A stretch of DNA of 24,322 nt from a virus. The translations under genes were made by a program, and so were the position numbers. Location: IMG/VR virus record IMGVR_UViG_3300020214_000120, positions 1-24,322 of that record; one strand, written 5' to 3'. Under the pieces are notes generated by a model, which was not told the DNA's origin, searched no databases, and was given only the letters and a program-made list of their open reading frames with translations. Below are positions 1 to 6,811 of this stretch, piece by piece. Each line of letters starts with the position of its first letter. Positions within the stretch are counted from its first letter, which is position 1.

Positions 1-324
1 GTCCGCTGTTGCGGCGGTTAGGTCGTTGAAATGCGCGGCGGTTAGCAAGCCCGCGCTGTCCGCATCGGCAAGATTGAGCGTGATGGTAATCGTGCCGTTT
101 TCTTCGTTGAGTGTTATCGCATCTGTGTGCGCGCCACCCTTGACGACATTGTGGAGCATCTTTCTCCACGCGGAACCCGAATAGACCTTGATGGTGTCTT
201 CGGTTGAGTTGTAGATGAGGCGACCCTCAAAGCCGTCACCAGGGTCAGACCCAACGACCTCAAACGTGGCATTGATCAGTTGGTTCTGATTAAGGTTTAG
301 ATTCGTCAAGAATTTCTGGGCCAT
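1..324 (-). CDS. Tail fibre-like structural protein, N-terminal part (runs off the window)
   Basis: The reading frame opens with ATG at 324, after GAGG five bases upstream, and stays open to the left edge, so 108 residues are visible and the C-terminus is missing. The start MAQKFLTNLNLNQNQLINA, then RLIYNSTEDTIKVYSGSAW, is the pattern common at the start of phage fibre and appendage proteins, where a short beta unit ends in 'Y-N/D-x-x-x-x-x-x-V-Y-x-G-x-x-W'. Around residues 66-108 the text (HTDAITLNEENGTITITL) looks like the start of a repetitive beta-rich shaft. It is the last gene visible after the baseplate and holin genes, where receptor-binding fibres are usually placed. The fibre role is inferred from these motifs and position; host specificity cannot be judged because the distal part is absent. 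Confidence 0.72.
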   Translation of the reverse strand, partial: MAQKFLTNLNLNQNQLINATFEVVGSDPGDGFEGRLIYNSTEDTIKVYSGSAWRKMLHNVVKGGAHTDAITLNEENGTITITLNLADADSAGLLTAAHFNDLTAATAD

Positions 325-332
325 TGTTTACC

Positions 333-608
333 TCACGTCAAGTAGGCGTAACCAGAGAAGGGGGCCGTGAATGTCACGACCACCTGCAGGTCACTGCTAT
401 ATTGTACTTCACCCACGACGACAGTATTTGCAGAGTCGACGATGGTTACGGAGGGTTTTCCCCCGAGGGTGTGGTTGATCGTCCAGGTGTCTGAGACCGC
501 TGCCTGGGCGTGGACGTGCCTCCTTGTGTTTGCGGCGGCCTGCCCAGTCCGGATGACCACCAGATTCGGCTGATCCTCGCTTACGATTACGTTGTTCTGG
601 AAGCTCAC
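333..608 (-). CDS. Small beta-rich tail/appendage protein (91 aa)
   Basis: The start is GTG at 608 and overlaps the stop of the preceding gene as GTGA, so translation is probably coupled. From residue 41 the protein reads TWTINHTLGGKPSVTIVDS, then VGEVQYSSDLQVVVTF and FSGYAYLT. This W-x-I-x-H-x-L-G ... P-x-V-x-I-x-D ... G-x-x-x-Y ... V-x-V-x-F ... S-G-x-A-Y-L pattern is a small beta domain seen repeatedly in phage tail and fibre-tip proteins, often at a C-terminus. Here it makes up the second half of a free-standing protein. The first 40 residues are polar and unassigned. A role in the distal tail or appendage is inferred from the motif and from its place between baseplate genes and a fibre-like gene; I cannot say whether it binds receptor or only joins parts. 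Confidence 0.78.
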   Translation of the reverse strand: MSFQNNVIVSEDQPNLVVIRTGQAAANTRRHVHAQAAVSDTWTINHTLGGKPSVTIVDSANTVVVGEVQYSSDLQVVVTFTAPFSGYAYLT

Positions 609-991
609 CTCGTCACCTCCGGTATGACCGTGAAATCGCCCTGGAGCACCCGCGATACCTCGCCACTAGAGTTTTCTATCTCTAGGTCGTACACGCCGCT
701 CGTGTTCAAAGCGGCCGTGGCCTCGTCGGATATGTATATCCGTATGGCATTGGAGTCCCCCGCCGGCCTCATTTCAACCTGGCTACCGTTCACCACGGTA
801 CCCGACAGGTTGAGCATCGTTGTCGAGCTCTCCATCGTCCTGCGGACCTGCATCCTGCCCGTGTAGCCCGTGAGGTCGAAGGGCAGGAAGGTCTCGCCGG
901 TCGGGTCGCCCGGGTCGGGGTACTCGATCGCGAGCATCCTGACGAAGGTCGCCCCTTGCTCGCAGATCATGTTGTAGACACCAGCCTTCAT
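605..991 (-). CDS. Conserved-type phage protein near tail appendages, function unknown (128 aa)
   Basis: ATG at 991 follows a good ribosome site (GAGAGG, about six bases upstream). The 128-residue protein begins MKAGVYNMICEQGATFVRML and continues FLPFDLTGYTGRMQVRRTME. The pattern 'E-Q-G-x-x-F ... P-x-D-L-T-G-Y-x-G-R-M-Q-V-R' is a beta-sandwich-like opening familiar from small phage proteins encoded beside tail fibres. The rest alternates short beta strands and turns, ending GVYDLEIENSSGEVSRVLQG. No enzymatic motif, signal peptide or membrane segment is visible. It is coupled to the downstream 91-aa gene by a GTGA overlap, so the two may act together as appendage or adaptor components. That role is inference from context. 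Confidence 0.75.
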   Translation of the reverse strand: MKAGVYNMICEQGATFVRMLAIEYPDPGDPTGETFLPFDLTGYTGRMQVRRTMESSTTMLNLSGTVVNGSQVEMRPAGDSNAIRIYISDEATAALNTSGVYDLEIENSSGEVSRVLQGDFTVIPEVTR

Positions 992-1056
992 CCGAGACCT
1001 CTCTAGAAACTCCTAGATGAGATTGTAGATTAAGACGGCGTTTTTTGCGGCAGGAA

Positions 1057-1269
1057 TCAGACGACGCTCGGGGAATTCTTGTCTGGGCCCACCTTCTTGA
1101 GGCCGAAGCTCATGGCCAGCGAGGCCACGACGGCCACCGCGGCCACCTTCAGGTTGTCCTGGTTGGTGATGGCGTCGAAGTCCGACCCCGCCACGACCCA
1201 GGCTCCCAGCCAGGCCTGCACGAATGTCTTGACCGCTCTTTCTGCGGATTGCTTGAGGTGATTTGTCAT
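1057..1269 (-). CDS. Holin, r1t-type
   Basis: This is a 70-residue protein with ATG at 1269 and a strong GGGGAGG about ten bases upstream. The N-terminus (ERAVKTFVQAWLGAWVVAG) is an amphipathic-to-hydrophobic helix, followed by a loop (SDFDAITNQDN) and a second hydrophobic helix (LKVAAVAVVASLAMSFGLKK), then a short polar tail ending PDKNSPSVV. Two membrane segments, the starting 'ERAxKTFxQA' and the C-terminal 'GPDxxSPSxV' match the phage r1t holin family. Such holins build up in the inner membrane and open it at a set time, giving the endolysin access to the wall or triggering lysis. No endolysin gene adjoins it. The family call is by pattern recognition. The position between baseplate and fibre genes is ordinary for phages of Gram-positive hosts. 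Confidence 0.8.
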   Translation of the reverse strand: MTNHLKQSAERAVKTFVQAWLGAWVVAGSDFDAITNQDNLKVAAVAVVASLAMSFGLKKVGPDKNSPSVV

Positions 1270-1274
1270 AGGGT

Positions 1275-1535
1275 TTATACCTCCCCTTCGTCACCATTAT
1301 CCCGGATTTGCCACTTCCCGCGGGTAATCATGCCCGTCGCGGCGCGCAGGAGCCCGTCCGCCAACCACGGCGTCATTCCGTCCGAGAAGGATATGGCTAT
1401 GTCGGAGGATTTTCCGTCGACGACCTCGGCGACCACGACGAAGTTGGTGACTATCGCGCTTTCGCCGACGCTGCGCGTCATCTCCTCGAACGACCTGCGC
1501 ACGAAGGCGTCGAACTCCTCGTTCATCCCGGTCAA
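1275..1535 (-). CDS. Small protein of unknown function between tail protein I and holin (86 aa)
   Basis: I do not recognise this protein. It is acidic and well mixed in composition, beginning MNEEFDAFVRRSFEEMTRSV, a likely amphipathic helix, then a probable beta section (AIVTNFVVVAEVVDGKSSDI) and a C-terminus rich in charged residues (DNGDEGEV). No cysteine pairs, signal peptide or membrane segment are visible. Two starts are possible: TTG at 1535, which overlaps the upstream stop as TTGA like several other junctions here, or ATG at 1526; neither has a strong ribosome site. It ends six bases before the holin start, so it is co-transcribed with the baseplate genes and the lysis gene. A role in baseplate completion or lysis timing is possible but unsupported. 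Confidence 0.65.
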   Translation of the reverse strand: MTGMNEEFDAFVRRSFEEMTRSVGESAIVTNFVVVAEVVDGKSSDIAISFSDGMTPWLADGLLRAATGMITRGKWQIRDNGDEGEV

Positions 1536-2752
1536 GTCAGCTCGTGCGTTATCTTCACGCCGATCGGTCTTGCTCTATGTATTGCCTCCAGCACGACGGG
1601 GGAGGCCTCCCCGATGTCGTCCTCGCTCGCTCCGTACGTCTGCTCCCACGGCGTCTGGACGAGGACCGTGAAGGGACCTTCGTGCTGAATGTCGATCGTG
1701 ACCTCCTTCGGTTCCATCATCACGCGCTTTACGGACTCGCGCACGGCGGCGAGGCTGCCCGCGTTCATCCCGTAGTAGCCGTACTCGGCCTGCCACCTCA
1801 GGAAGTCCCTCGTCACCTCCAGCGTTCCCAGCGGCGGATCGTTGACGCCCGTGGTGGAGAATCTCAGGGTGTCCGTCCCGTTGAGGACGCTTGCGTCCAG
1901 GACGAACGGATTGGAGGGATCGAGCGTGGAACTCAGCTTGGCCACCGGTTCGGTCCCCGTGAATTGGGTCAGCCACTTGGCCTCGTTCAGCCCCGCGTCG
2001 CTGGGCCACACGAGGTTGCTGAGGGTGGACGGGAGCGATTCGTCGCGCCCGTCTACCACGGTGAAAAACCTGTAGTCGCGGTAGGCCTTCATCGCCTGGT
2101 CCATGCCGCTGAAGGCCACATCGATGAATCGCATCACCGCGGCCGGCGGGTTTTCCGTTCCGTTCCCCTGCGTGAAGTGGTCGGGGATTACCTGGTTCAT
2201 CTGTCTGGCCGCCTCGGAGTAGTAGGCCTGGTCGAGCGTTCCGGACAGCACCGGGTTTGCGAAATAGACGACGTCCGAGGCCTCGTTGGGGACCATGGTC
2301 ACCGTTACGTCTACTCTCGGAGCCGACAGCGACTGTTTGTTCACGAATATCGGTTCCGTCCTGTACACGCCCCACGACAGATCGTTGAGTGCGGTGGAGC
2401 CAGCCGACTCCGGTTGCGGCGTGACCACGAACGTGGATGTCTCGGATGCCCCAGAAACGGAAGACGTGTCCGAGAGGACCACCTCGATCTGCCCGCCCGA
2501 CTGCATCTTCGCCGCGAAAACGAATTCGATCGGGTCCAGATGGTCCTCCGCCTCGAGGATCACCGAGGAAATGGTGAGTTCCACCTGTCCGACGAAGGAG
2601 ACCTGCATGTAGGAGGCGTCGTCGGGCCAGAACTCGGATGCCTCGATCTCGTAGTTGTCGTTGTCGGAGAACCAGGAACCCGTCTCGTCCAGCACGGTGA
2701 GTTTTTGGGCGGATGCGGGGAGTCTGTTCCTCACCGCCCTCCCTGTCGTCAC
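1532..2752 (-). CDS. Baseplate/tail protein I-like protein with extra N-terminal beta domain
   Basis: The protein has 406 residues, with GTG at 2752 overlapping the stop of the J gene (GTGA). The C-terminal half (about residues 175-406) resembles the tail protein I family: RFIDVAFSGMDQAMKAYRDY, then the end-region pattern AEYGYYGMNAGSLAAVRESV and the closing EAIHRARPIGVKITHELT, where gpI proteins typically end in 'R.P.gv...v'. gpI links the baseplate wedge to the fibre attachment site. Residues about 20-170 are not part of a usual gpI: they alternate beta strands, including FWPDDASYMQVSFVGQVELT and VDVTVTMVPNEASDVVYFAN, and look like a jelly-roll, carbohydrate-binding type fold. The order J then I matches P2-like baseplates. 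The gpI assignment is fairly secure from order plus motifs; the extra domain's fold is inference. Confidence 0.72.
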   Translation of the reverse strand: MTTGRAVRNRLPASAQKLTVLDETGSWFSDNDNYEIEASEFWPDDASYMQVSFVGQVELTISSVILEAEDHLDPIEFVFAAKMQSGGQIEVVLSDTSSVSGASETSTFVVTPQPESAGSTALNDLSWGVYRTEPIFVNKQSLSAPRVDVTVTMVPNEASDVVYFANPVLSGTLDQAYYSEAARQMNQVIPDHFTQGNGTENPPAAVMRFIDVAFSGMDQAMKAYRDYRFFTVVDGRDESLPSTLSNLVWPSDAGLNEAKWLTQFTGTEPVAKLSSTLDPSNPFVLDASVLNGTDTLRFSTTGVNDPPLGTLEVTRDFLRWQAEYGYYGMNAGSLAAVRESVKRVMMEPKEVTIDIQHEGPFTVLVQTPWEQTYGASEDDIGEASPVVLEAIHRARPIGVKITHELT

Positions 2753-4479
2753 AGCGTCACCACCTCTACGCTCGCCCTAGGCAGGAGCCCGGCGTATTTC
2801 GCCTGATACCCCGTCACCTGTGCTCCGGCCGTCAGCTCCTCGACCAGTTTCTCGTTCCCCTTGTCGCTGTTCGGGTACTCGGGGATATCCGCCTCGAAGG
2901 ACGACACGAAGTCAACGCCCATCACGTTGGACGCCGCGGCGACTATCTCGTAGACCCTCACGATGCTCCCGAAATTCGGCCATTCGTTCGGCGAGACCAG
3001 CTTCTCGACGGCGTCCTTGACCGACTGGGCGACCGATGTGGCGCTGAATCCGGGGGAGACGCCTACGGTCAGCTGCACGCCGAGATCGTATGTCCAGGCG
3101 TCCAGGATCTTGAAGTCGAGACCGGCGGGAACCCTCTCGGCCACGTCCGCCTCTATCGACTCCCTCACGCTCCTGCCGACTGGGGCTCCGTCCTCGCCGC
3201 AGACGAAGACGGCGAAATACCCCGGCTCCTCGTTGTTCTCCATGTAGGAGAGAAGTAGCGAATCCAGCATCACGATGTCGACGAGGGGGCCGGTCGTGTC
3301 CGTGTCGGATACGACGTCGGTGTACGTGACGACCCCGGAGGCGCTCACGGCCAGCGAGTCGTCCGTGGCGTCGAAGGTCCCCGACGGGAAGTCCTCGGCG
3401 AACCCGCTCTCCCCGTAGAAGTCCGGCGTGACGACCCTGTAGATCGTCCCCGGGTAGTCGTCCACTTGGTCCTCGAACGACGACGAAGTTATCACCGTGG
3501 CGGCGGTCCCGGCGTGCGACGAGTTGCCCACGAGCGAAACGGTCCCCGCGACGGTCTGCGCGCCGCTGGTCGCGTTGGCGTAGCTGAGCTGCGTCGAGGA
3601 CGGAACCGCAGTCACTGCGTGCGTGCCGTTGTAGCCCGACGGCGTCACCCCCGCGACCGTCACGACATGCCCGACCTGCAACCCGTGGGCCGAGGTGGTC
3701 GTGATCGTCGCCGTCGTCCCGTCGCCTGTCGCCGCCGTCGTCGCCCCGCCGACCTGACCGGACTGGGCCCTGTGCTCGACGGCCTTGGCGAGGTCGTAGG
3801 CCTTCACCCTCTTGACTTGTGAGAATTTCCCGAGAATGTAGTTCTCCACCTGCGTGGCGGTGTTCAGCGTGGCGCTCAGAGACTGAAGGTGGGTGGCGGC
3901 CCTGTTTAGGAACTCCGCCTCCGTCTCGGGGTTCTGTCCCTGGACCACATCGTCCGTGGTGTCGCAGGAGAACACCACCGCGCTCGGGGAGTTGGCCACC
4001 AGTTGCGTGCCGACCGAGAAGCTGGGGATCTGGCCGAGCACCAGCGACTTGAGCGTTGCGCTCACGGTCGTGGAGCCCGTGGGGGCCGTGACCGGCTGGT
4101 CGAGAAGGAACGGATACTGAATCGTTTCCACCCCGTTGAAGTAGTCGAATGCGTACACGGTGTCCTCGGGGACCGTGTCCCCCGCCACGAACAGCGTGAA
4201 GTCGACGTCCACGGTGGACTGCGTCGCCTCAGATCTCTCCACGCCCATGACCCTGAGGATCCCCTCCATCAGCGAGTCGGGCATCCTGTTGATGGCGCCC
4301 ATGGTGCTCGCCCCTATCACCGATCCGGCTTGCAGGATGGCATCCTCGAGGGTTCCCGGTCTCGGGTTGAACTCGGGCAGGGCGGTCCTTGCGTATTGGA
4401 CGGCCTGGAGGTACAGGTCCGGCGGCTGGAGGTCGTAGTCGGTGAGGTCGACGTACTCGCTGAAATCGGGCGACGGCAT
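2749..4479 (-). CDS. Baseplate J-like wedge protein
   Basis: The protein has 576 residues, with ATG at 4479 overlapping the gp25-like stop as ATGA. The opening (FNPRPGTLEDAILQAGSVIG) is a characteristic baseplate J start, and RAATHLQSLSATLNTATQVE around residues 193-212 matches the central J helix that in relatives reads 'L-R-x-R-x-x-x-x-L'. The C-terminal part contains VKRVKAYDL-type interface strands, DLGVQLTVGVSPGFSATSVA and NVMGVDFVSSF, the usual J C-terminal domain. J forms the wedge arms that surround the hub and trigger sheath contraction. Residues about 243-318 interrupt the family pattern with a threonine- and valine-rich beta module described as its own feature. Place (gp25, J, I) and motifs agree, so the assignment is confident. 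Confidence 0.88.
   Translation of the reverse strand: MPSPDFSEYVDLTDYDLQPPDLYLQAVQYARTALPEFNPRPGTLEDAILQAGSVIGASTMGAINRMPDSLMEGILRVMGVERSEATQSTVDVDFTLFVAGDTVPEDTVYAFDYFNGVETIQYPFLLDQPVTAPTGSTTVSATLKSLVLGQIPSFSVGTQLVANSPSAVVFSCDTTDDVVQGQNPETEAEFLNRAATHLQSLSATLNTATQVENYILGKFSQVKRVKAYDLAKAVEHRAQSGQVGGATTAATGDGTTATITTTSAHGLQVGHVVTVAGVTPSGYNGTHAVTAVPSSTQLSYANATSGAQTVAGTVSLVGNSSHAGTAATVITSSSFEDQVDDYPGTIYRVVTPDFYGESGFAEDFPSGTFDATDDSLAVSASGVVTYTDVVSDTDTTGPLVDIVMLDSLLLSYMENNEEPGYFAVFVCGEDGAPVGRSVRESIEADVAERVPAGLDFKILDAWTYDLGVQLTVGVSPGFSATSVAQSVKDAVEKLVSPNEWPNFGSIVRVYEIVAAASNVMGVDFVSSFEADIPEYPNSDKGNEKLVEELTAGAQVTGYQAKYAGLLPRASVEVVTL
3526..3753 (-). other. Inserted beta module in baseplate J
   Basis: Residues about 243-318 of the J protein form a compact unit. 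It carries ATITTTSAHGLQVGHVVTVA, then GVTPSGYNGTHAVTAVPSST and a final QTVAGTVSLVG. 'T-x-A-H-G-L-x-V-G-x-x-V-x-[VI]-x-G-V-x-P-x-x-Y-N-G-x-x-x-V-x-x-V-x-x-x-T-x-x-x-Y' is a small beta unit often seen in phage and environmental structural proteins. A diverged copy of the same pattern sits in the head-tail connector at 17744-17965. It is probably a surface-exposed decoration; no ligand can be named. Confidence 0.7.
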
Positions 4480-4781
4480 CAGAGCACCCCGTAGTCGACG
4501 GACAGCGCAGAAATCCCGGACTGATCCGGACTAGCCAGCGAGATGTTTTTGATGATTATCTCCGGCCAGTAGGCGGCGACGGTGGACCTCAGTCCGGACG
4601 GTTCGCCCTTCGTGAAGGTCGGGTCGGCGGTTCCGAACGCCGGATCGAGTGGCAGTTCGCCCGGCTCGATCTTGACGATCGCGCCGATCAGCTGGTCGTA
4701 GAACTCGCGGGAATCCTCACCCAGCTTCAGGGACGAGCCACCCTTCCTTGCGAAAGTCATGGGCAGCCTGAATGTCGACAC
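4479..4781 (-). CDS. gp25-like baseplate wedge protein
   Basis: This is a 100-residue protein placed directly before J, as gp25/gpW-type proteins are. It contains DQLIGAIVKIEPGELPLDPA followed by FGTADPTF. The central 'P-x-F-G-T' with a preceding glutamate-rich strand, and the later YWPEIIIKNISL, match the gp25 lysozyme-like wedge family, which lacks lysozyme activity and anchors the first sheath ring to the baseplate. The start chosen is GTG at 4781, because the FRLPM N-terminus resembles family members; ATG at 4760 is an alternative with AGG six bases upstream. The usual 'EPR' core motif is weakened here to EPG, so the assignment depends partly on gene order. The stop overlaps the J start (ATGA). 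Confidence 0.78.
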   Translation of the reverse strand: MSTFRLPMTFARKGGSSLKLGEDSREFYDQLIGAIVKIEPGELPLDPAFGTADPTFTKGEPSGLRSTVAAYWPEIIIKNISLASPDQSGISALSVDYGVL

Positions 4782-4799
4782 GGTACGATTATCCCACGG

Positions 4800-5240
4800 T
4801 CAGTGCGTGTGGGCGGAACTGGCGTAGGAACCAGGTGCTTGGTAGGGGAGGACGTGGCCGGGTGATTTGGCAATGAGTTCCTGGAGCAGTTCGGCCACCT
4901 TGTCGTCCACGTACTTCTTGGTCGCGGCGTCGTCGTCCTCGACCGGGGGGTCCAGGTTGACCAGCTTGAAGTTCTTGTTTTCCGAGCCCAGCACGACCAT
5001 CTTCTGCCGTATCCCCTCGGAGAAGCCGACGATCACCGTCCGCCCGCTCCTTGGTTTTTGTCCGAAGACCTGGCAGGGCCCGAAGATTTTGTTGGTCGCC
5101 AGGTTTGGGACGTTGACGTACACCCCGGTCTCGTCCGACCGGACCACCGTGCCGACGTAGACCGCGTTCGAGTCCACCCGAACGAAGGAGGCTTTCGACT
5201 GGTTGGTGACCTCGAAGTTGGGTCTGGTCTTGAAGCTCAT
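4800..5240 (-). CDS. Baseplate spike protein, short gpV/gp5 OB-fold type
   Basis: This is a 146-residue protein with ATG at 5240 preceded by AGGAGG. Residues about 26-85 (VYVGTVVRSDETGVYVNVPN to TVIVGFSEGIRQKMVVLG) show the five-strand OB-fold pattern of spike N-terminal domains: a strand, a variable loop, 'V-x-V-P', then 'G-x-x-V-x-V-G-F' and a final 'V-L-G'. A linker with DDDAATKKYVDDKVAELLQE, a motif common in fibre and spike necks, leads to a short tail ending YASSAHTH. The terminal His-Thr-His could hold a metal ion at the trimer tip, as HxH does in P2 and phi92 spikes. There is no lysozyme domain and little beta-helix, so the needle would be very short. It lies between hub and gp25, the expected place. 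Confidence 0.75.
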   Translation of the reverse strand: MSFKTRPNFEVTNQSKASFVRVDSNAVYVGTVVRSDETGVYVNVPNLATNKIFGPCQVFGQKPRSGRTVIVGFSEGIRQKMVVLGSENKNFKLVNLDPPVEDDDAATKKYVDDKVAELLQELIAKSPGHVLPYQAPGSYASSAHTH

Positions 5241-6802
5241 GCGTCCTCCTTGGGCGGTTTGTCCTGATTCTTGGGTTTTTGCACCATCACCAGGTTGACG
5301 TCGACGGGATCGCTGGTGAACTCCGAGAAATTCACGTCTTGGACGAGGTACCCGGCGACGAACCTGTCGGGCACGCTCGTCAGGTATATGGTGTGGCCCG
5401 GTCTAATTATTCTACCAATCGGGGAAAGAACGGCGCAGGAACCCGTCCCCTCGAGCCCGTCGTTCTCGCTGACCCTCACCGTCGGCCACGTCGCCAGCTC
5501 GAATATCCCGTTGTCCTCCCGCCAGGTGACCGATCCGTCGTAGGTTATGCTCCCGTCGTCCGCGATGCCTATCGGCCTGCCGCTGAGGACGAGGACGGAC
5601 TTGGCCCCGCTGTTCGTCTCGCTCGGGTTGTAGCGGAGGTTGAGGTACCGTTGCTTCTTTCCCTTCTTGTTCTCCTTCTCGGCGAGCCCGAATTTCCACA
5701 TCAGCCACTGCCCGGAACCGAAGACGAGGGTGTTGTCGACCTCGAACACGAAGAACTGGCCGTCCGCCCCGCTCTGCGTCAGGACCGTCCAGACGGATTC
5801 GTCGGCGTTCTGGTTCTTTCCCTTGAACACGGTTTGTTGCTTGTTGTTTTTTTCACCCACGAAGTTCATCCCGCATCTCGCCGCCGCCCGCCGCGCGTAC
5901 TCGTACCCGTTCACGGCCGTTATGGATTCCGGTCGCTTGTCCCTCCTCAGCTCCTGCACGCACTTCGGGGCGAACTGGACGCTCGCCTGCGGGTAACCAG
6001 CCGAGCCCGCGCTCGACTCGCAGGAGACGACCTCGAACAGCAAGCCACGGTACCTGTACTCCCTCCTGGGGTCGAAGTACCCGCCCTGGGTCAACTTGTA
6101 GTCCCTGTCGTCGTAGATGGCGGTCAGCTCGGTCGTCATGCTCATCGAGTAGCTGACGCTGAGACTGAGGAGCCTCCCGGAGAGCATGTCCTGGTCCTCC
6201 AGCTCGAGGCCGGCCAAGGTGAACACCTCCGTGACGAACCGGGAATCCTTGGGTTGCACCAGCGATGGTTGGTTCGAGTAGTTCTTGGTTTCCCACGGCT
6301 TCAGGGTCGGGTCCTCGACGAGGAATTTCGCGAGTCTCTCCTCCTCGAGGAGGTGCAGGGCGAACGCGTAGGCGTCCGCAAGGTACCTGACCTTCGTCTT
6401 GCCGTTGGGGAGTTTGAGCGCCACGGTCTTGCTGTCGAAAATCCCTAGGTGCAGGCCGTCCTTGAGGAACTTTTCCGTCGCCTGCTTTTCCGTGAGCACG
6501 AGCTGCTTCTCTATGTCCAGCGACGGCAGGACCACCATGACCTTCTGGCCCTCGAATCTGTCCTTCAGGGTCATCGGTCCGACGGTCACGGAGAGCACCG
6601 TCCCGTACTCGAAATCCTCCCCTCTTTTCTTCGCCAGGGGGACGATGCGTTTCCCGTCGAGGCTCAGTTTGACGGGCCTCCTGCCGCCGAGGTTTATCGT
6701 TCCGTACTCCAGCGGCTCCGGGATGTTGATCTCAATGCCACTGTCCTCCTCGACGATCGTCTGGGGCGGGGTCGGGTAACCGGCGAATATCGGGGTGGGC
6801 AT
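5237..6802 (-). CDS. Baseplate hub protein (gp27/gpD/XkdQ-like)
   Basis: The protein has 521 residues, with ATG at 6802, and its stop overlaps the spike start as ATGA. Two features are typical of hub proteins of the XkdQ/gpD type: a beta-rich early section ending YRGLLFEVVSCESSAG, and the domain SITAVNGYEYARRAAARCGM followed by ESVWTVLTQSGADGQFFVFE and DNTLVFGSGQWLMWKFG. 'A-x-x-x-G ... E-S-x-W-x-x-x-x-x-x-A-x-x-x-x-x-x-x-F-x-x-x-x-x-L-x-F' is shared by many such hubs. It forms the trimeric ring under the tube to which the spike binds. A swivel-like C-terminal domain follows (residues about 400-505), then a charged tail. The neighbours (CIS-tube/XkdP-like, spike) agree. No peptidase or lysozyme motif is seen. 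Confidence 0.8.
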   Translation of the reverse strand: MPTPIFAGYPTPPQTIVEEDSGIEINIPEPLEYGTINLGGRRPVKLSLDGKRIVPLAKKRGEDFEYGTVLSVTVGPMTLKDRFEGQKVMVVLPSLDIEKQLVLTEKQATEKFLKDGLHLGIFDSKTVALKLPNGKTKVRYLADAYAFALHLLEEERLAKFLVEDPTLKPWETKNYSNQPSLVQPKDSRFVTEVFTLAGLELEDQDMLSGRLLSLSVSYSMSMTTELTAIYDDRDYKLTQGGYFDPRREYRYRGLLFEVVSCESSAGSAGYPQASVQFAPKCVQELRRDKRPESITAVNGYEYARRAAARCGMNFVGEKNNKQQTVFKGKNQNADESVWTVLTQSGADGQFFVFEVDNTLVFGSGQWLMWKFGLAEKENKKGKKQRYLNLRYNPSETNSGAKSVLVLSGRPIGIADDGSITYDGSVTWREDNGIFELATWPTVRVSENDGLEGTGSCAVLSPIGRIIRPGHTIYLTSVPDRFVAGYLVQDVNFSEFTSDPVDVNLVMVQKPKNQDKPPKEDA

Positions 6803-6811
6803 CTGGGTCGC

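Noticed and set aside
1013-1297. 94-residue minus-strand frame overlapping the holin
   Set aside because: Gly/Arg-rich frame over a clear holin with a better ribosome site; treated as a shadow.
1544-2806. 420-residue open frame on the plus strand opposite tail protein I
   Set aside because: Antisense shadow of the GC3-biased minus-strand gene: Arg/Gly/His/Val/Leu-rich with no domain pattern, whereas the minus strand shows gpI motifs.
5279-6448. 389-residue open frame on the plus strand opposite the hub gene
   Set aside because: Same cause; composition dominated by Val/Leu/Arg/Glu/His without motifs and covering a recognisable hub protein.
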